From Mesobacillus jeotgali (GTDB lineage Bacteria > Bacillota > Bacilli > Bacillales > Cytobacillaceae), in the NCBI RefSeq assembly GCF_900166585.1, contig NZ_FVZC01000007.1, positions 310,001 to 374,000 of the forward strand: a DNA stretch of 64,000 nt. The letters are read 5' to 3'. Of the stretch, positions 51,349-60,404 are shown one piece after another. Numbering within the stretch: position 1 is the stretch's first letter; each line of letters begins with the position of its first letter. Position numbers and translations under genes: made by a program. The notes under the pieces were generated by a model. The model had not been told where the DNA came from, did not search any database, and saw only the letters and a list, made by a program, of their open reading frames with translations.

Positions 51349-52053
51349 ATGGAGATTTTATATCAAGGGATTTTAAAAAATGATTCAGGAACTGAGGAAA
51401 CATTCACAGTGAGGGAACTGACTCTCGAGGATTTAGATGGGATTCTTGAGGTGCAAAATATAATCATATCCAGCCTTACAGACAGGAATGCATTACAACC
51501 GCTGACCGAAGAGGAATATCGCCATATTCTTCAGGGAAACGGAATAATGGCTGGGGCATTTATTGATGATCGCTTGATTGCGTTCAGGGCTCTGCTCGTA
51601 CCGATGGTGGATGAGGATCATCTTGGAAGGGATATCGGCTTGGGGGAAGAAGAACTGGCCCAAGTGATCTATCAGGAAATATCAAATGTTATTCCGAAGT
51701 ACCGGGGCAATAAACTTCAGCAGACTCTGGCCATTCTGCTGATGCAGGAATTGAGCAAGCAAGAGCATCAGTACCGGTATGTATGCTGTACAGTGGCTCC
51801 ATTCAACATTCCAAGTTTAAAGGATAAATTTGCACAGGGTCTGGAAATTGCCGCGCTTAAAGAAAAATATGGCGGAATGCTAAGATATGTATTCGTCAAA
51901 GACTTAAGCATGCCTGGAGATCGAGATTGGAATGAAGTCCTCACCATACCAATGGAAGACACCGTCTCCCAGCAGGAAGCCATCTCAGGGGGGTACCGCG
52001 GGTTCGATATGGCGGAAGAATCAGGGGTATGGCAGGTTTTGTACGGAAAATAA
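51349..52053 (+). CDS. GNAT-fold acyltransferase next to the enolase pseudogene
   Basis: A 234-aa protein with FTVRELTLEDLDGILEVQNII and the acyl-CoA motif VIPKYRGNKLQQTLAILLM; longer than typical GNATs. In some Bacillaceae a GNAT succinyl/acyltransferase is encoded beside N-succinylamino acid racemase, both serving D-amino acid conversion. With the racemase decayed, this gene may have lost its partner. AAGGAGGAACTCAA precedes the ATG. Confidence 0.75.
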   Translation: MEILYQGILKNDSGTEETFTVRELTLEDLDGILEVQNIIISSLTDRNALQPLTEEEYRHILQGNGIMAGAFIDDRLIAFRALLVPMVDEDHLGRDIGLGEEELAQVIYQEISNVIPKYRGNKLQQTLAILLMQELSKQEHQYRYVCCTVAPFNIPSLKDKFAQGLEIAALKEKYGGMLRYVFVKDLSMPGDRDWNEVLTIPMEDTVSQQEAISGGYRGFDMAEESGVWQVLYGK

Positions 52054-52964
52054 AATTGTCATCTGAAAAAACAGTGTCTACGTTGTTGCCAGGCACTGTT
52101 TATTTTTAAACCGTTCCGTTTTGAGGTGCTTTTTTTAAAATATGTGCCGAAATGACAGTTGTATTGGCAACATTATTGGTAAATAAAAAAGTAAAATTCG
52201 CCGTAGTAAAATTGGCGAGTACCTTTATTAGACATACCAAAACCTTATTTAAATAAAACCTCACTTTCATCGTAATCTTTTAAAAAAGATGTCTTTCCTT
52301 TATCGAAGAACCAGCAAAAGTAAATAAGCGGAGATTTTCCGGTTAAATTCAGAATGGAGCTTGAATTCGGGCTAAATAAGGGAAGGTTTTCCGCTTATGC
52401 ACAGCAAAATCATCCATTTTCGAATTTTTCGAGTCAATAGGCGGAATCTCTCCGTCTATTTCAGCCTTTTTTAATATTAATTACTAATTAAGCGGAATTA
52501 TTCCGTCTACTTATCAGCTCTGGCGCTTAACCTGATCTCCCAACCGATAAGTGCGGGCCCTCTTGATCCTAGAGGCGGAAATCCGCAGCTTATTATCGAC
52601 TAGCTTATAAGGATCAATAAAACTGGTACTTAAAACGGCATTGCAAATGACAGAAGTTTTGGCCCTCTTTTTAAGTGTACAATACTTATTGTCCTTCATA
52701 ATAATGATGTCAATTGATATGTCAAACCGTAGAAACCTTGATAAATAAAGAAAAAGACGTATGCTAATTCATACGTCAATTCCTGTGTCTATTAATATGA
52801 AAGCACCCGAAAACGGAACCCCTTAGTTTACTTTAGGTCAGCTTTTAACTAAGTAAAATTATCTTGATTCCTCATTAAACCAGGAAGGATTGCTGCATCT
52901 TATTGTTGAACTTATTGAATAACAAGCATTTTAGTGGAGTAATTTTCATGAATGGAGAGTCAAC
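52054..52964. other. Long intergenic region, no supported gene
   Basis: About 0.9 kb with no credible ORF. It holds the repeat group at 52325-52512 and a hairpin GACGTATG / CATACGTC (52756-52777) with an A-rich left flank that would terminate minus-strand transcripts. A minus-strand 61-codon frame at 52514 is not supported. Confidence 0.5.
52325..52512 (+). repeat. Group of four related palindromic units (AGCGGAA ... TTCCG)
   Basis: Units near 52325, 52377, 52439 and 52490 combine an A(A/G)GCGGA or reverse TTTTCCGCTTA arm with a matching TTCCG arm; the last reads AGCGGAATTATTCCGTCTA. Spacings are 50-62 bp. It resembles in kind, but not in sequence, the arrays at 22589 and 24774. Confidence 0.6.
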
Positions 52965-53435
52965 ATGGAAATCGTATATTTTGCAGGTGGCTGTTTATGG
53001 GGAGTACAAGCTTTTATAAAAACGTTACCAGGAGTAAAGTTTACAGAGGCAGGAAGAGCTAATGGAACAAGTGAAACACTTGATGGAGATTATGATGGCT
53101 ACGCCGAATGTGTAAAAACAGGATTTGATCCAAAGGTTGTCACGATGAGGGAATTAATGGAGTATTTTTTTGAAATCATTGATCCCTACAGTTTGAATAA
53201 ACAAGGACAGGATGTTGGCAAGAAATACAGAACTGGAGTCTATAGTGAAAAGCCTGAACACTTAATGGAGGCGAGGGCGTTCCTTAGTGAGAGAAATGAT
53301 TATGACCTTATAGTTGTGGAAGTATTACCTCTTACAAACTATGTGAGAAGTGCAGAAGAACATCAAGATAGGTTATCTAGATGTCCCAATGATTATTGTC
53401 ACATTCCAGAAGAAGTATTAAATAGGTATAAGTAA
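52965..53435 (+). CDS. msrA: Peptide-methionine (S)-S-oxide reductase (MsrA)
   Basis: A 156-aa MsrA repairing methionine-S-sulfoxide. Active-site motif GGCLWG with catalytic C10 (usually GCFWG); YDGYAECVKTGFDP, RTGVYSE and AEEHQDRL also present. Slightly shorter than usual and with a single possible resolving cysteine near the C-terminus (RCPNDYCHI). AATGGAGAGTCAAC precedes the ATG. No msrB is adjacent. Confidence 0.87.
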   Translation: MEIVYFAGGCLWGVQAFIKTLPGVKFTEAGRANGTSETLDGDYDGYAECVKTGFDPKVVTMRELMEYFFEIIDPYSLNKQGQDVGKKYRTGVYSEKPEHLMEARAFLSERNDYDLIVVEVLPLTNYVRSAEEHQDRLSRCPNDYCHIPEEVLNRYK

Positions 53436-53531
53436 GGAGGAATATTAAAAGTGAGTCAAATTTTAGATATTCCAGAAAGACGCTATAGTTTTTGCCGAAT
53501 CAGGTTATTCCACTATTAAAATAGTATTAGA

Positions 53532-54152
53532 TTAGTAGGCGATACCTACACGTGATTTTATATAAGTGCTTGCTTTTATCTGTTTATAAGTAAAATCTGC
53601 TGTATCGACTACGGATATCTTAGCTCCGCCATCCGGCAAAAAATTTCGGTCTATTCGATATCTGCCTACCTTTTCACCATCCGGCAAGTATGTAGGACAA
53701 ACAATCGTCCAATCCAGAGTTGATTGTTTGAGCATATCGTAAACTTTATGATGTTCTTTCGCTGCACGGGTTGACTTCTGCTTTGATTCACTTGATTGAT
53801 AACGCAAAGAATTGGGTGTGGTTTTACTTTGCAGAATACCCGCAGTTCCTATGGTTATGATCCGTTTTATACCTTCGTTTTCCATTGCTTCGATAATAAG
53901 TGGCATACTTCCAGATAAAGTAGTTGTACCATCGGTATTTAGTGCACTGATCACTATATCAATCCCATACATTGCACGCACTATATCCTCTTTATTTAAA
54001 ACATTCCCGGTGATAATGGTTAGATTCTCATTATCCATTTGAATCTTTTCAGGACTTCGGACTAATACAATAACATGATGTCTGTCCTGAAGTGCATAAG
54101 TAACTATTTGACTGCCAACTCGTCCAGTTGCACCTAAAACTAAAATATTCAT
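53532..54152 (-). CDS. NAD(P)-binding protein, YwnB/NmrA-like
   Basis: A 206-aa Rossmann-fold protein (GATGRVGSQIVTYAL, then LVRSPEKI, GNVLNKEDIVRAMYGIDIVISAL, and a final DWTIVCPTYLPDG). It resembles B. subtilis YwnB and flavin reductase/biliverdin reductase-like atypical SDRs without a clear active-site Tyr-x3-Lys. AAAGGAGTACATTCCC precedes the ATG. It is monocistronic. Confidence 0.85.
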   Translation of the reverse strand: MNILVLGATGRVGSQIVTYALQDRHHVIVLVRSPEKIQMDNENLTIITGNVLNKEDIVRAMYGIDIVISALNTDGTTTLSGSMPLIIEAMENEGIKRIITIGTAGILQSKTTPNSLRYQSSESKQKSTRAAKEHHKVYDMLKQSTLDWTIVCPTYLPDGEKVGRYRIDRNFLPDGGAKISVVDTADFTYKQIKASTYIKSRVGIAY

Positions 54153-54407
54153 GGGAATGTACTCCTTTTGTAAATAATAATACTTTACTATAAAACATAT
54201 TTTGCTGTCTTGTTCAACGAATGTAAGCTGAAAACTTGGAAGGCTTACTCCCTATGAAGCAATGGCTAGGAAAAGCAATAATGAAAATAGTTTTTGTATA
54301 ACTAGTCATACATAACATGAAGTTTCTGAAGAGACTTATGCATTTAAATATTCCTGGGAACTGTTTTTGAGCACACGGATAAGCCAGAAGCGCATTGAGG
54401 CATAAAA

Positions 54408-54460
54408 TGTACTGCACCCCAAATGTTGGATTCATGTCTAACATTTAAGGGTGCAGAACA
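54408..54460. mobile_element. Abutting insertion-sequence ends (IS3-like remnant)
   Basis: TGTACTGCACCCCAAATGTT faces its near reverse complement AACATTTAAGGGTGCAGAACA with only a few bases between. TGTACTG-type ends with CACCCCAAATGTT resemble IS3/IS150-family termini. It looks like two element ends joined after loss of the interior. The hairpin may terminate the DUF2164 gene transcript. Confidence 0.5.
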
Positions 54461-54497
54461 AAAGTATTTGCGTGATTCATTCAATGGGTATGGATTT

Positions 54498-54743
54498 CTA
54501 TTTTTTTATAGGACGTTCAAGGGTAAGGATTTCGTCCTCCAATGAAGAAAACTGTTGTTCTAAAAGATGCTTGGCATCCAAAACAGCAGCATTATAAAAA
54601 TGGGGTGCAAGAGACTCTTTTACAAAGTCTAAGACTCTTTCGGCAGCAAACTCCGTTAAATCTTCCCCTTTTTCTTTTAAAAAGAAATCCTGAATCTCAT
54701 CAATCATTAATTGCTGTTGGTCTTTCGTCAGTCTTATAAACAT
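54498..54743 (-). CDS. DUF2164 family protein
   Basis: An 81-aa protein starting MFIRLTKDQQQLMIDEIQDFF with GEDLTEFAAERVLDF and NAAVLDAKHLL, the pattern of the small DUF2164 family. All-helical, function unknown. AAGGAGTGCTTTGA precedes the ATG. Confidence 0.82.
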   Translation of the reverse strand: MFIRLTKDQQQLMIDEIQDFFLKEKGEDLTEFAAERVLDFVKESLAPHFYNAAVLDAKHLLEQQFSSLEDEILTLERPIKK

Positions 54744-54950
54744 TCAAAGCACTCCTTTAATTATTTTCTTCCTAACTATACAAGGAGGATTTTTTTAATT
54801 GGAGACTTTCAAAAAAAATTTTTTTATGTACAAAAATAATCTTCGGCACAAAGAGAAGATACTGTCTTCTCCATTTTATAGAAATGTTAGCTTATACCGG
54901 TAATCCGTAGGAGGCGCTTTTAGTGTTCAGAAATGGGGACAAAGACAGAA

Positions 54951-54978
54951 CCAAAAAACCGCAAAAAATATTGCGGTT
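54951..54978 (-). terminator. Terminator of the diguanylate cyclase gene
   Basis: AACCGCAA / TTGCGGTT (54958-54977) with AAAAAA at the left giving minus-strand Us, about 50 bases after the stop. Confidence 0.8.
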
Positions 54979-55026
54979 CAGGATTTGTCATTTTATCTTT
55001 TGCTTAAACTCTTTAATTAATCGCGC

Positions 55027-56118
55027 TTAAGCTTTATCGTATATGTGCACAGTATTCCTGCCTTGTTGTTTTGCTGCGTAAAGAGCCTGGTCAGCTTCTT
55101 CGATTAATTCATGAATTTCTTTGCCGTTAGAAACACTACTTAGGCCTATTGAAACGGTTAATTTTTTATTAGGCTGTGATTCCTCACCGTGGAAGGGATA
55201 GGCTTCAACTAGATTGCGAAAACGGTCTGCAACTATGGCAGTATTGGAGATATCATTATCTTGTTGCAGGCATATAATAAATTCCTCTCCCCCGTATCTT
55301 GCAAAAACATCCCCATCTCTCATACTGTCCTTTAACAACTTGCCGATATTTTTAAGTACAATATCTCCAGCTGGGTGTCCATGCGTATCATTGTAATTTT
55401 TAAAATAATCAACATCTATCATGCCAATGACAAAAGATTTATTAGAAGAGAGTAATTCACCTGCTTTGGTATTAAAATAGCGAAGGTTATATAGGTTTGT
55501 CATGCCATCATGCCGCGAATCAAATTCCAATTCTTTTTTAGTTAATAGATTAAGGTTTGTATCATTGTTAATTAGTGCTATGGTCAAAATTGCAATGAAC
55601 TCAAACACAACCATTATCAGAACGGGAATCAAATTAACCGGAGTGGTTAGAAACATTAATGACGATTTAATAATTTCATAAATTAAAAAGCCGACTAAAA
55701 GGTATTTAACATTAAGCAAGGTATAAGGGGGGTTATATGTAATCCTTCTATGAAAAAGGGATCCTACTATATAAGGCAGGAGTATGGACTGTGTCACCCC
55801 TTCTATGACAGTCGGACCGCCAAGATCTATGCGATACCATAATGGTAAGATGACAGCGATTATTCCTAATTTCCAGCCCGTTAAAAAGGCAACAAAAAAT
55901 AAAGGCACACTTCTTAAATCAATTCTCATTCCTTCAAAAAAGAACGGATGATGCATGACCAATAAACTCAATAGGCTTATTGTAACAGGCACAGCCCATA
56001 TCATCCTGGATGTGTCTCTGATTTTGAGTATGATCACTTCTTTTAACTTTTGCCCAATATACAAGAAAGCAATAATCAAGGTCATGTTCTCTGTAAAAAT
56101 ATCTATAATGTTATGCAA
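55027..56118 (-). CDS. Membrane-bound diguanylate cyclase
   Basis: A 363-aa protein. About six helices in residues 1-185 resemble a 5TM-type sensor (SVPLFFVAFLTGWKLGIIAVILPLWYRIDLGGP). The GGDEF domain (about 198-360) has GGEEF at 276-280 and an RxxD inhibitory site (RDGD, 267-270) five residues before it, so it should make cyclic di-GMP and be feedback inhibited. Metal-binding IDVDYFKNYND is intact. It is divergent from pspC. No ligand is known. Confidence 0.92.
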   Translation of the reverse strand: MHNIIDIFTENMTLIIAFLYIGQKLKEVIILKIRDTSRMIWAVPVTISLLSLLVMHHPFFFEGMRIDLRSVPLFFVAFLTGWKLGIIAVILPLWYRIDLGGPTVIEGVTQSILLPYIVGSLFHRRITYNPPYTLLNVKYLLVGFLIYEIIKSSLMFLTTPVNLIPVLIMVVFEFIAILTIALINNDTNLNLLTKKELEFDSRHDGMTNLYNLRYFNTKAGELLSSNKSFVIGMIDVDYFKNYNDTHGHPAGDIVLKNIGKLLKDSMRDGDVFARYGGEEFIICLQQDNDISNTAIVADRFRNLVEAYPFHGEESQPNKKLTVSIGLSSVSNGKEIHELIEEADQALYAAKQQGRNTVHIYDKA

Positions 56119-56398
56119 GATGAAACTTCCCCTTTAAAAGACTTCAACCAATTTTAGCAAAACATAGGAAAAAAGTTTATTAAAAAATAAAACTTTCATT
56201 TTTTGGTAACTACCTTGATGCGATTAATTATTCTTTCCTATAAGGCAGGGATTTAATTTCAAAACTAGAATCATTGTTTAATATAACCAATGCGCTACTC
56301 CAAGCAGGAGTAACTGTGTACACTATTGAATTCCTTCTTAGACAGGAATCTTCAATAAGCAAAAATTAATTTTATTATTTCGACAAGGAGGTATTAAT

Positions 56399-56587
56399 TT
56401 GAAAAATAACTTCAGAAAGTCATCAACCGACAAGTCGATAGCTGGTGTTTGCGGAGGGATAGCTGAGTATTTCGGTATATCTTCTTTGTTAGTAAGACTA
56501 ATATTTATTTTCTTACCTGGTGCTAATATCCTAATATATTTAATTCTTGTTAATACGATGGCTGATAGTCCTCCGTCGTTATATTAA
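56399..56587 (+). CDS. PspC domain protein
   Basis: A 62-aa PspC-like protein: KSSTDKSIAGVCGGIAEYFGISSLLVRLIFIF then a second hydrophobic stretch. It starts at TTG 56399 with AAGGAGGTATTAAT. Phage-shock-type small membrane proteins often sit with envelope-stress genes; here it lies 144 bases before an ftsZ gene. Confidence 0.88.
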   Translation: MKNNFRKSSTDKSIAGVCGGIAEYFGISSLLVRLIFIFLPGANILIYLILVNTMADSPPSLY

Positions 56588-56730
56588 ATGTAAAGTCGCT
56601 TTATTACTGTAAAATTACAGTTGCTTAACAAATCGCAGGAAAAGACAGAATTTCCAACCCAGTGGAGAATTTTATAGGTATAGAGATAAATAGGGGGCAA
56701 TATTCAGAAGCTAATTTGGGGGACTAATAC

Positions 56731-57975
56731 ATGCTGGAATTTGAAACAAATATCGATCAATTTGCCACAATAAAAGTAATTGGGGTTGGCGGTGGCGGAA
56801 ATAATGCCGTGAACAGGATGATTGAGGATGGCGTGCAGGGAGTAGAGTTCATTTCTGTGAATACAGATGCGCAGGCTCTTAACATGTCAAAAGCGGAGGT
56901 CACCATGCAAATCGGCGGTTCGCTGACCAGGGGCCTGGGGGCAGGCGCAAATCCTGAAATCGGCAGAAAGGCTGTTGAGGAAAGCAGGAAGCAGATCAGG
57001 GACGCCCTGGAAGGCGCGGACATGGTGTTCGTAACAGCCGGAATGGGAGGCGGAACCGGGACTGGAGCTGCGCCGGAGATTGCCCATATTGCGCGTGAAC
57101 TTGGCGCACTTACAATTGGAGTGGTGACTCGTCCGTTCACTTTTGAAGGCCGCAAGCGGGCACAAAATGCGGCAGCCGGAATTGAAGAGATGAAGAAAGC
57201 CGTTAATACCTTAATCATCATTCCAAACGAGCGCTTGCTGCAAATCGTCGACAAGAAAACACCTATGATTCAAGCCTTCCGTGAGGCGGACAATGTACTC
57301 AGGCAGGGTGTCCAGGGGATTTCCGACTTGATTGCCGTGCCAGGCTTGATCAACCTGGATTTTGCTGACGTGAAAACGATCATGTCAAACAAAGGGACGG
57401 CGCTTATGGGCATCGGAGTTGCTTCAGGCGAAAACCGGGCGGCCGATGCTGCCAAAAAAGCCATCTCCTCGCCATTGCTGGAAACAAGCATTAATGGCGC
57501 TAAAGGAGTGCTGATGAACATCACGGGCGGCATGAACCTCAGTTTGTATGAAGTCCAGGAAGCAGCCGATATTGTGGCGGCCGCAACAGATGACCAGCTT
57601 AACATGATTTTTGGGTCAGTCATCAATGAAAACCTGACAAATGAAATCATGGTGACCGTGATAGCGACCGGCTTCGATCATGATGTGGAGGAAACTCAGC
57701 AATCGAATTCATCGCGACGTCCTGGAGACATGATTGCGAATTCACGCGAGCAATACCAGTCTCAATCGAGAAAACGAGAGCGTATCGCACATGCAGACTC
57801 GGGAAATTACGGCTCAGCCCAGAACCACAGACAGTCCGGCAGCTACGACCAATCCGGCCATTACAGCAAGCCGCCTGTATACGAAGAGTCTGCCGATTAC
57901 GAACGGGGTTCTCAGCAGCCAGACGACTCGCTTGATATCCCCTCGTTTTTGCGAAAGCGAAACAGAAGGCGTTAA
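56731..57975 (+). CDS. ftsZ: FtsZ cell-division GTPase, outside a division cluster
   Basis: A 414-aa tubulin-like GTPase, close to B. subtilis FtsZ throughout. GTP site GGGTGTG at 106-112, T7 catalytic loop NLDFAD at 208-213, and MNITGG near 270. Linker about 320-395 is Ser/Gln/Tyr-rich; the C-terminal peptide [17 protein letters not shown] is intact, so it should bind FtsA/SepF-type partners. No ftsA or other dcw gene is adjacent, and it is flanked by pspC and a lysE-type gene. Codon use is noticeably more GC-rich than its neighbours. It is most likely a second FtsZ, or a relocated one. Confidence 0.93.
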   Translation: MLEFETNIDQFATIKVIGVGGGGNNAVNRMIEDGVQGVEFISVNTDAQALNMSKAEVTMQIGGSLTRGLGAGANPEIGRKAVEESRKQIRDALEGADMVFVTAGMGGGTGTGAAPEIAHIARELGALTIGVVTRPFTFEGRKRAQNAAAGIEEMKKAVNTLIIIPNERLLQIVDKKTPMIQAFREADNVLRQGVQGISDLIAVPGLINLDFADVKTIMSNKGTALMGIGVASGENRAADAAKKAISSPLLETSINGAKGVLMNITGGMNLSLYEVQEAADIVAAATDDQLNMIFGSVINENLTNEIMVTVIATGFDHDVEETQQSNSSRRPGDMIANSREQYQSQSRKRERIAHADSGNYGSAQNHRQSGSYDQSGHYSKPPVYEESADYERGSQQPDDSLDIPSFLRKRNRRR

Positions 57976-57986
57976 ACCAACAAACA

Positions 57987-58018
57987 AAAGGCCAAATCAT
58001 TTGCGATTTGGCCTTTTA
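57987..58018 (+). terminator. Terminator after ftsZ
   Basis: Perfect 13-bp stem AAAAGGCCAAATC / GATTTGGCCTTTT. Confidence 0.9.
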
Positions 58019-58086
58019 CCATTAATTCTGCCAATTTAACGGTTGATTTAAATGAGCATCATATTTGCGTGTTTGAAAAAATGAGT

Positions 58087-58120
58087 AAAAAAATAAAAAC
58101 CGTCCAGCTGTCTGAACGGT
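58087..58120 (-). terminator. Terminator of the LysE-type gene
   Basis: ACCGTCCAG (58099-58107) / CTGAACGGT (58112-58120), one mismatch, with A-rich 58087-58098 as minus-strand U tract. Confidence 0.7.
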
Positions 58121-58153
58121 AAAAATTGAATGAGGAGTATTAATAAATGACAT

Positions 58154-58783
58154 TCATATTCCTGTTTTGACACCAATGCCTACTAAAATTAAGCCAGTTG
58201 ATTTTTGGAATACTTTTTGGAATTTGGAGTTATGCAGCCATTTTTTTGCATAATCAATAACATAAACAAGGGTCAGAAACCATAATACAGCCAGCGAAGT
58301 CAGAATGGATGCTAACACAATCAATTGCTGATCTACATTTCCATTCAAATTGATAAATTGAGGCATGACAGTTATATAAACCAAAACTGTCTTAGGATTA
58401 AGAACATTACTAAGTAAGGCTTGCATAAAGGATTCTTTATAATGGCGAGCAGGAGAATTGGCAGCTGCATTTGCTTGTGCTTGCATTTCCTCTAGAGAAA
58501 ACACACTTTTAGCAAAAAAACTTTTTATACCCAAATAAATCAAGTAGGCAGCTCCCATATATTTGATTGTACTAAAAAGAATTACAGACTTTGCAATGAC
58601 CACAGATAACCCAAGTATAGCAACAAGCGTCCAAAAAGAAAGCCCCGTTGCCATTCCGAGAACCGTAAAACGTCCTGCTCGAGGGCCATAACTTAGAGTG
58701 TTTTTAACCAGCAGCATAGTATCAGCTCCGGGTATAACCACCATCATAGCAGCAATTGATATGTAGGTTAGGATGCTATCCAT
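58154..58783 (-). CDS. LysE/RhtB family amino acid exporter
   Basis: A 209-aa six-helix exporter (MVVIPGADTMLLVKNTLSYGPRAG, then LVYITVMPQF and SNVLNPKTVL). Substrate not predictable. GAAGGGGGAAACAAA precedes the ATG. It is divergent from a TrmB-like regulator, its likely controller. Confidence 0.88.
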   Translation of the reverse strand: MDSILTYISIAAMMVVIPGADTMLLVKNTLSYGPRAGRFTVLGMATGLSFWTLVAILGLSVVIAKSVILFSTIKYMGAAYLIYLGIKSFFAKSVFSLEEMQAQANAAANSPARHYKESFMQALLSNVLNPKTVLVYITVMPQFINLNGNVDQQLIVLASILTSLAVLWFLTLVYVIDYAKKWLHNSKFQKVFQKSTGLILVGIGVKTGI

Positions 58784-58807
58784 TTTGTTTCCCCCTTCCT
58801 TTTCTAA

Positions 58808-58891
58808 TAGTGACTACAAAAGTAACTACTATGCAAGTGTATCAGAAGTATTTGGAAATAATCAACTGATTTTGATAAAATATTAGTTACT
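58808..58891. promoter_or_regulatory. Candidate operator between the LysE and TrmB genes
   Basis: TAGTGACTA (58808), AGTAACTA (58821-58828) and TAGTTACT (58884-58891): the last two are exact inverted repeats, the first differs by one base. They flank the divergent starts. Confidence 0.4.
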
Positions 58892-58923
58892 AAGGTAGCG
58901 TCTAATATTGTGTTGGAGGGTTT

Positions 58924-59751
58924 ATGAAAGAAACCATTTTAGAAACGTTAAAAAACTTAAATTTTACTGAATATGAAGCAAAAGCGTATCTTACTTTACT
59001 GGAGGACTCACCATTAACCGGCTATGCCGTGGCGAAAAACTCCGGAGTACCACGTTCAAAAATATATGAAGTCCTTGAGAATCTCACCATACGAGGAGAT
59101 ATTCTTGTCAGTCCCGGGAATACACCACAATACACACCTGTCCCTGCAAAGGAGCTTATTAAAAATCGCCGTAAGAAAGCAGAAGAGAATTTTGAACTTG
59201 CGGAAAAATCATTAGCGGAGTTCGAACGCTCTGAAAATGATCGAGGAAATATATGGAATATAATGGGACGAAGTGAAATATTAGATAAAGTGAAAGATTG
59301 TATAGTATCAGCCAAAAAAAGAATTCTTTTAGAGATTTGGAAAGAGGAATTTGAAGAATTAGAGTCTGAACTGAGACATGCAGCAAAAAGAGGGGTCACC
59401 GTAACGATTATAACTTATGGGAAGATCGTCTCTGATTTTGCTAATGTATATCACCATTATATGGGGGATAAAATCACAGAAGAGTATGGCGGACGATGGA
59501 TTGTTATTAGTGGAGATGACTCAGAGGTCGTGGCAGGTATTGTCTCGCTGAGCGAAGACAGCCGAGCGGCGTGGACCATGCATGTAGGTTTAGTCATGCC
59601 GATTACAGAATTCGTGATTCATGATTTGTATCTCATGGAAATCATGGAGAAGCATAGAGAACTATTGGAAGAAAGCTTTGGGAAAAACCTCGTGAATTTA
59701 CGCAAAAAGTTTTCCATCCATCCAGATTTTAAAAAACACTATGTAAAATAA
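58924..59751 (+). CDS. TrmB-family transcriptional regulator
   Basis: A 275-aa regulator. N-terminal winged helix about 5-75 (LKNLNFTEYEAKAYLTLLEDSPLTGYAVAKNSGVPRSKIYEVLENL), a coiled linker about 78-108, and a PLD-like C-terminal domain about 112-255. TrmB regulators sense sugars in archaea; in bacteria many are local regulators. TTGGAGGGTTT precedes the ATG. It lies divergent from the LysE-type exporter. Confidence 0.88.
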   Translation: MKETILETLKNLNFTEYEAKAYLTLLEDSPLTGYAVAKNSGVPRSKIYEVLENLTIRGDILVSPGNTPQYTPVPAKELIKNRRKKAEENFELAEKSLAEFERSENDRGNIWNIMGRSEILDKVKDCIVSAKKRILLEIWKEEFEELESELRHAAKRGVTVTIITYGKIVSDFANVYHHYMGDKITEEYGGRWIVISGDDSEVVAGIVSLSEDSRAAWTMHVGLVMPITEFVIHDLYLMEIMEKHRELLEESFGKNLVNLRKKFSIHPDFKKHYVK

Positions 59752-60089
59752 TTGTCTGGTTTTTATAACATAAGAAGAACAACATTTTCTCAAGTAAAAG
59801 GTATACAGAGGATACAGTTCTTTGGTCATATGTTTATGGTAGTTTTAAAGAGACGATATTAGCCATTTTGATCAGAGCGGGGTCTCCATCGGCTTTCATC
59901 TACAGTTTGTTAAATGGTTTGTATATTTAGTCCTCTGGTTGTTCTTTTTTTATGGATTCATTATTGGGGTGAGTTGAATAAAGAGGCAGAATGAGAATGG
60001 AAAAAATATAATTTGATAAAATCCGCTTATTATCAGCCCTGTATGTTATACTGGAAACGAACCTTTTTACAATACCAGTTCCATCTCCC
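59752..60089. other. Intergenic stretch, possible short transcript start
   Basis: No supported gene. An extended -10 TGTTATACT (60044-60052) lies about 40 bases before the terminator at 60090, so a short untranslated RNA of about 60 bases is possible, but the -35 is poor. Confidence 0.35.
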
Positions 60090-60117
60090 TGCTCAAACTT
60101 TGAGCGGGGTTTTTTTA
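60090..60117 (+). terminator. Stand-alone terminator hairpin
   Basis: CCCTGCTCAAA / TTTGAGCGGGG stem with seven Ts after it, about 340 bases from the nearest upstream plus-strand gene. Confidence 0.8.
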
Positions 60118-60141
60118 TGGAGAAAAATATATTTAGGAAAT

Positions 60142-60174
60142 AAAAAAACAGGCTCTATAAAAAGAGCCTGTTTG
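60142..60174 (-). terminator. Terminator of the cold-shock gene
   Basis: AACAGGCTCT / AGAGCCTGTT stem, with seven As at the left giving a minus-strand U tract, 17 bases after the stop. Confidence 0.88.
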
Positions 60175-60190
60175 TAAAATCGATTTAAGA

Positions 60191-60391
60191 TTAAGCTTTT
60201 TGAACGTTAGCAGCTTGAGCTCCACGAGCACCTTGCTCAACGTCAAACGTTACTTTTTGACCTTCGTCTAAAGACTTGAAACCCTCACTTTGGATAGCAG
60301 AGAAGTGTACGAATACGTCGTCTCCATTTTCACGTTCGATGAAGCCGAAGCCTTTTTCTGCATTAAACCATTTAACTGTACCTTGTTCCAT
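60191..60391 (-). CDS. Cold-shock protein (CspB/CspD type)
   Basis: A 66-aa single-stranded nucleic acid binding OB-fold protein: RNP1 KGFGFI (14-19) and RNP2 VFVHF (26-30) are intact. It acts as an RNA chaperone. AGGAGGCAACAAAA precedes the ATG. A long leader with a GTAA-loop hairpin just before the ribosome site suggests post-transcriptional control, as for other csp genes. Cannot be assigned to B, C or D. Confidence 0.94.
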   Translation of the reverse strand: MEQGTVKWFNAEKGFGFIERENGDDVFVHFSAIQSEGFKSLDEGQKVTFDVEQGARGAQAANVQKA

Positions 60392-60404
60392 TTTTGTTGC
60401 CTCC

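Noticed and set aside
52514..52699. Minus-strand 61-codon frame
   Set aside because: Short, basic, no good ribosome site, and it overlaps palindromic repeats; looks like non-coding repeat-derived sequence.
53440..53530. Fragment after msrA with AAGGAGG and GTG (VSQILDIPERRYS...)
   Set aside because: It stops after about 22 codons; possibly the remnant of a lost gene but too short to name.
56757..57254. 165-codon minus-strand frame antisense to ftsZ
   Set aside because: Typical shadow ORF in a GC-richer gene; no start signals.
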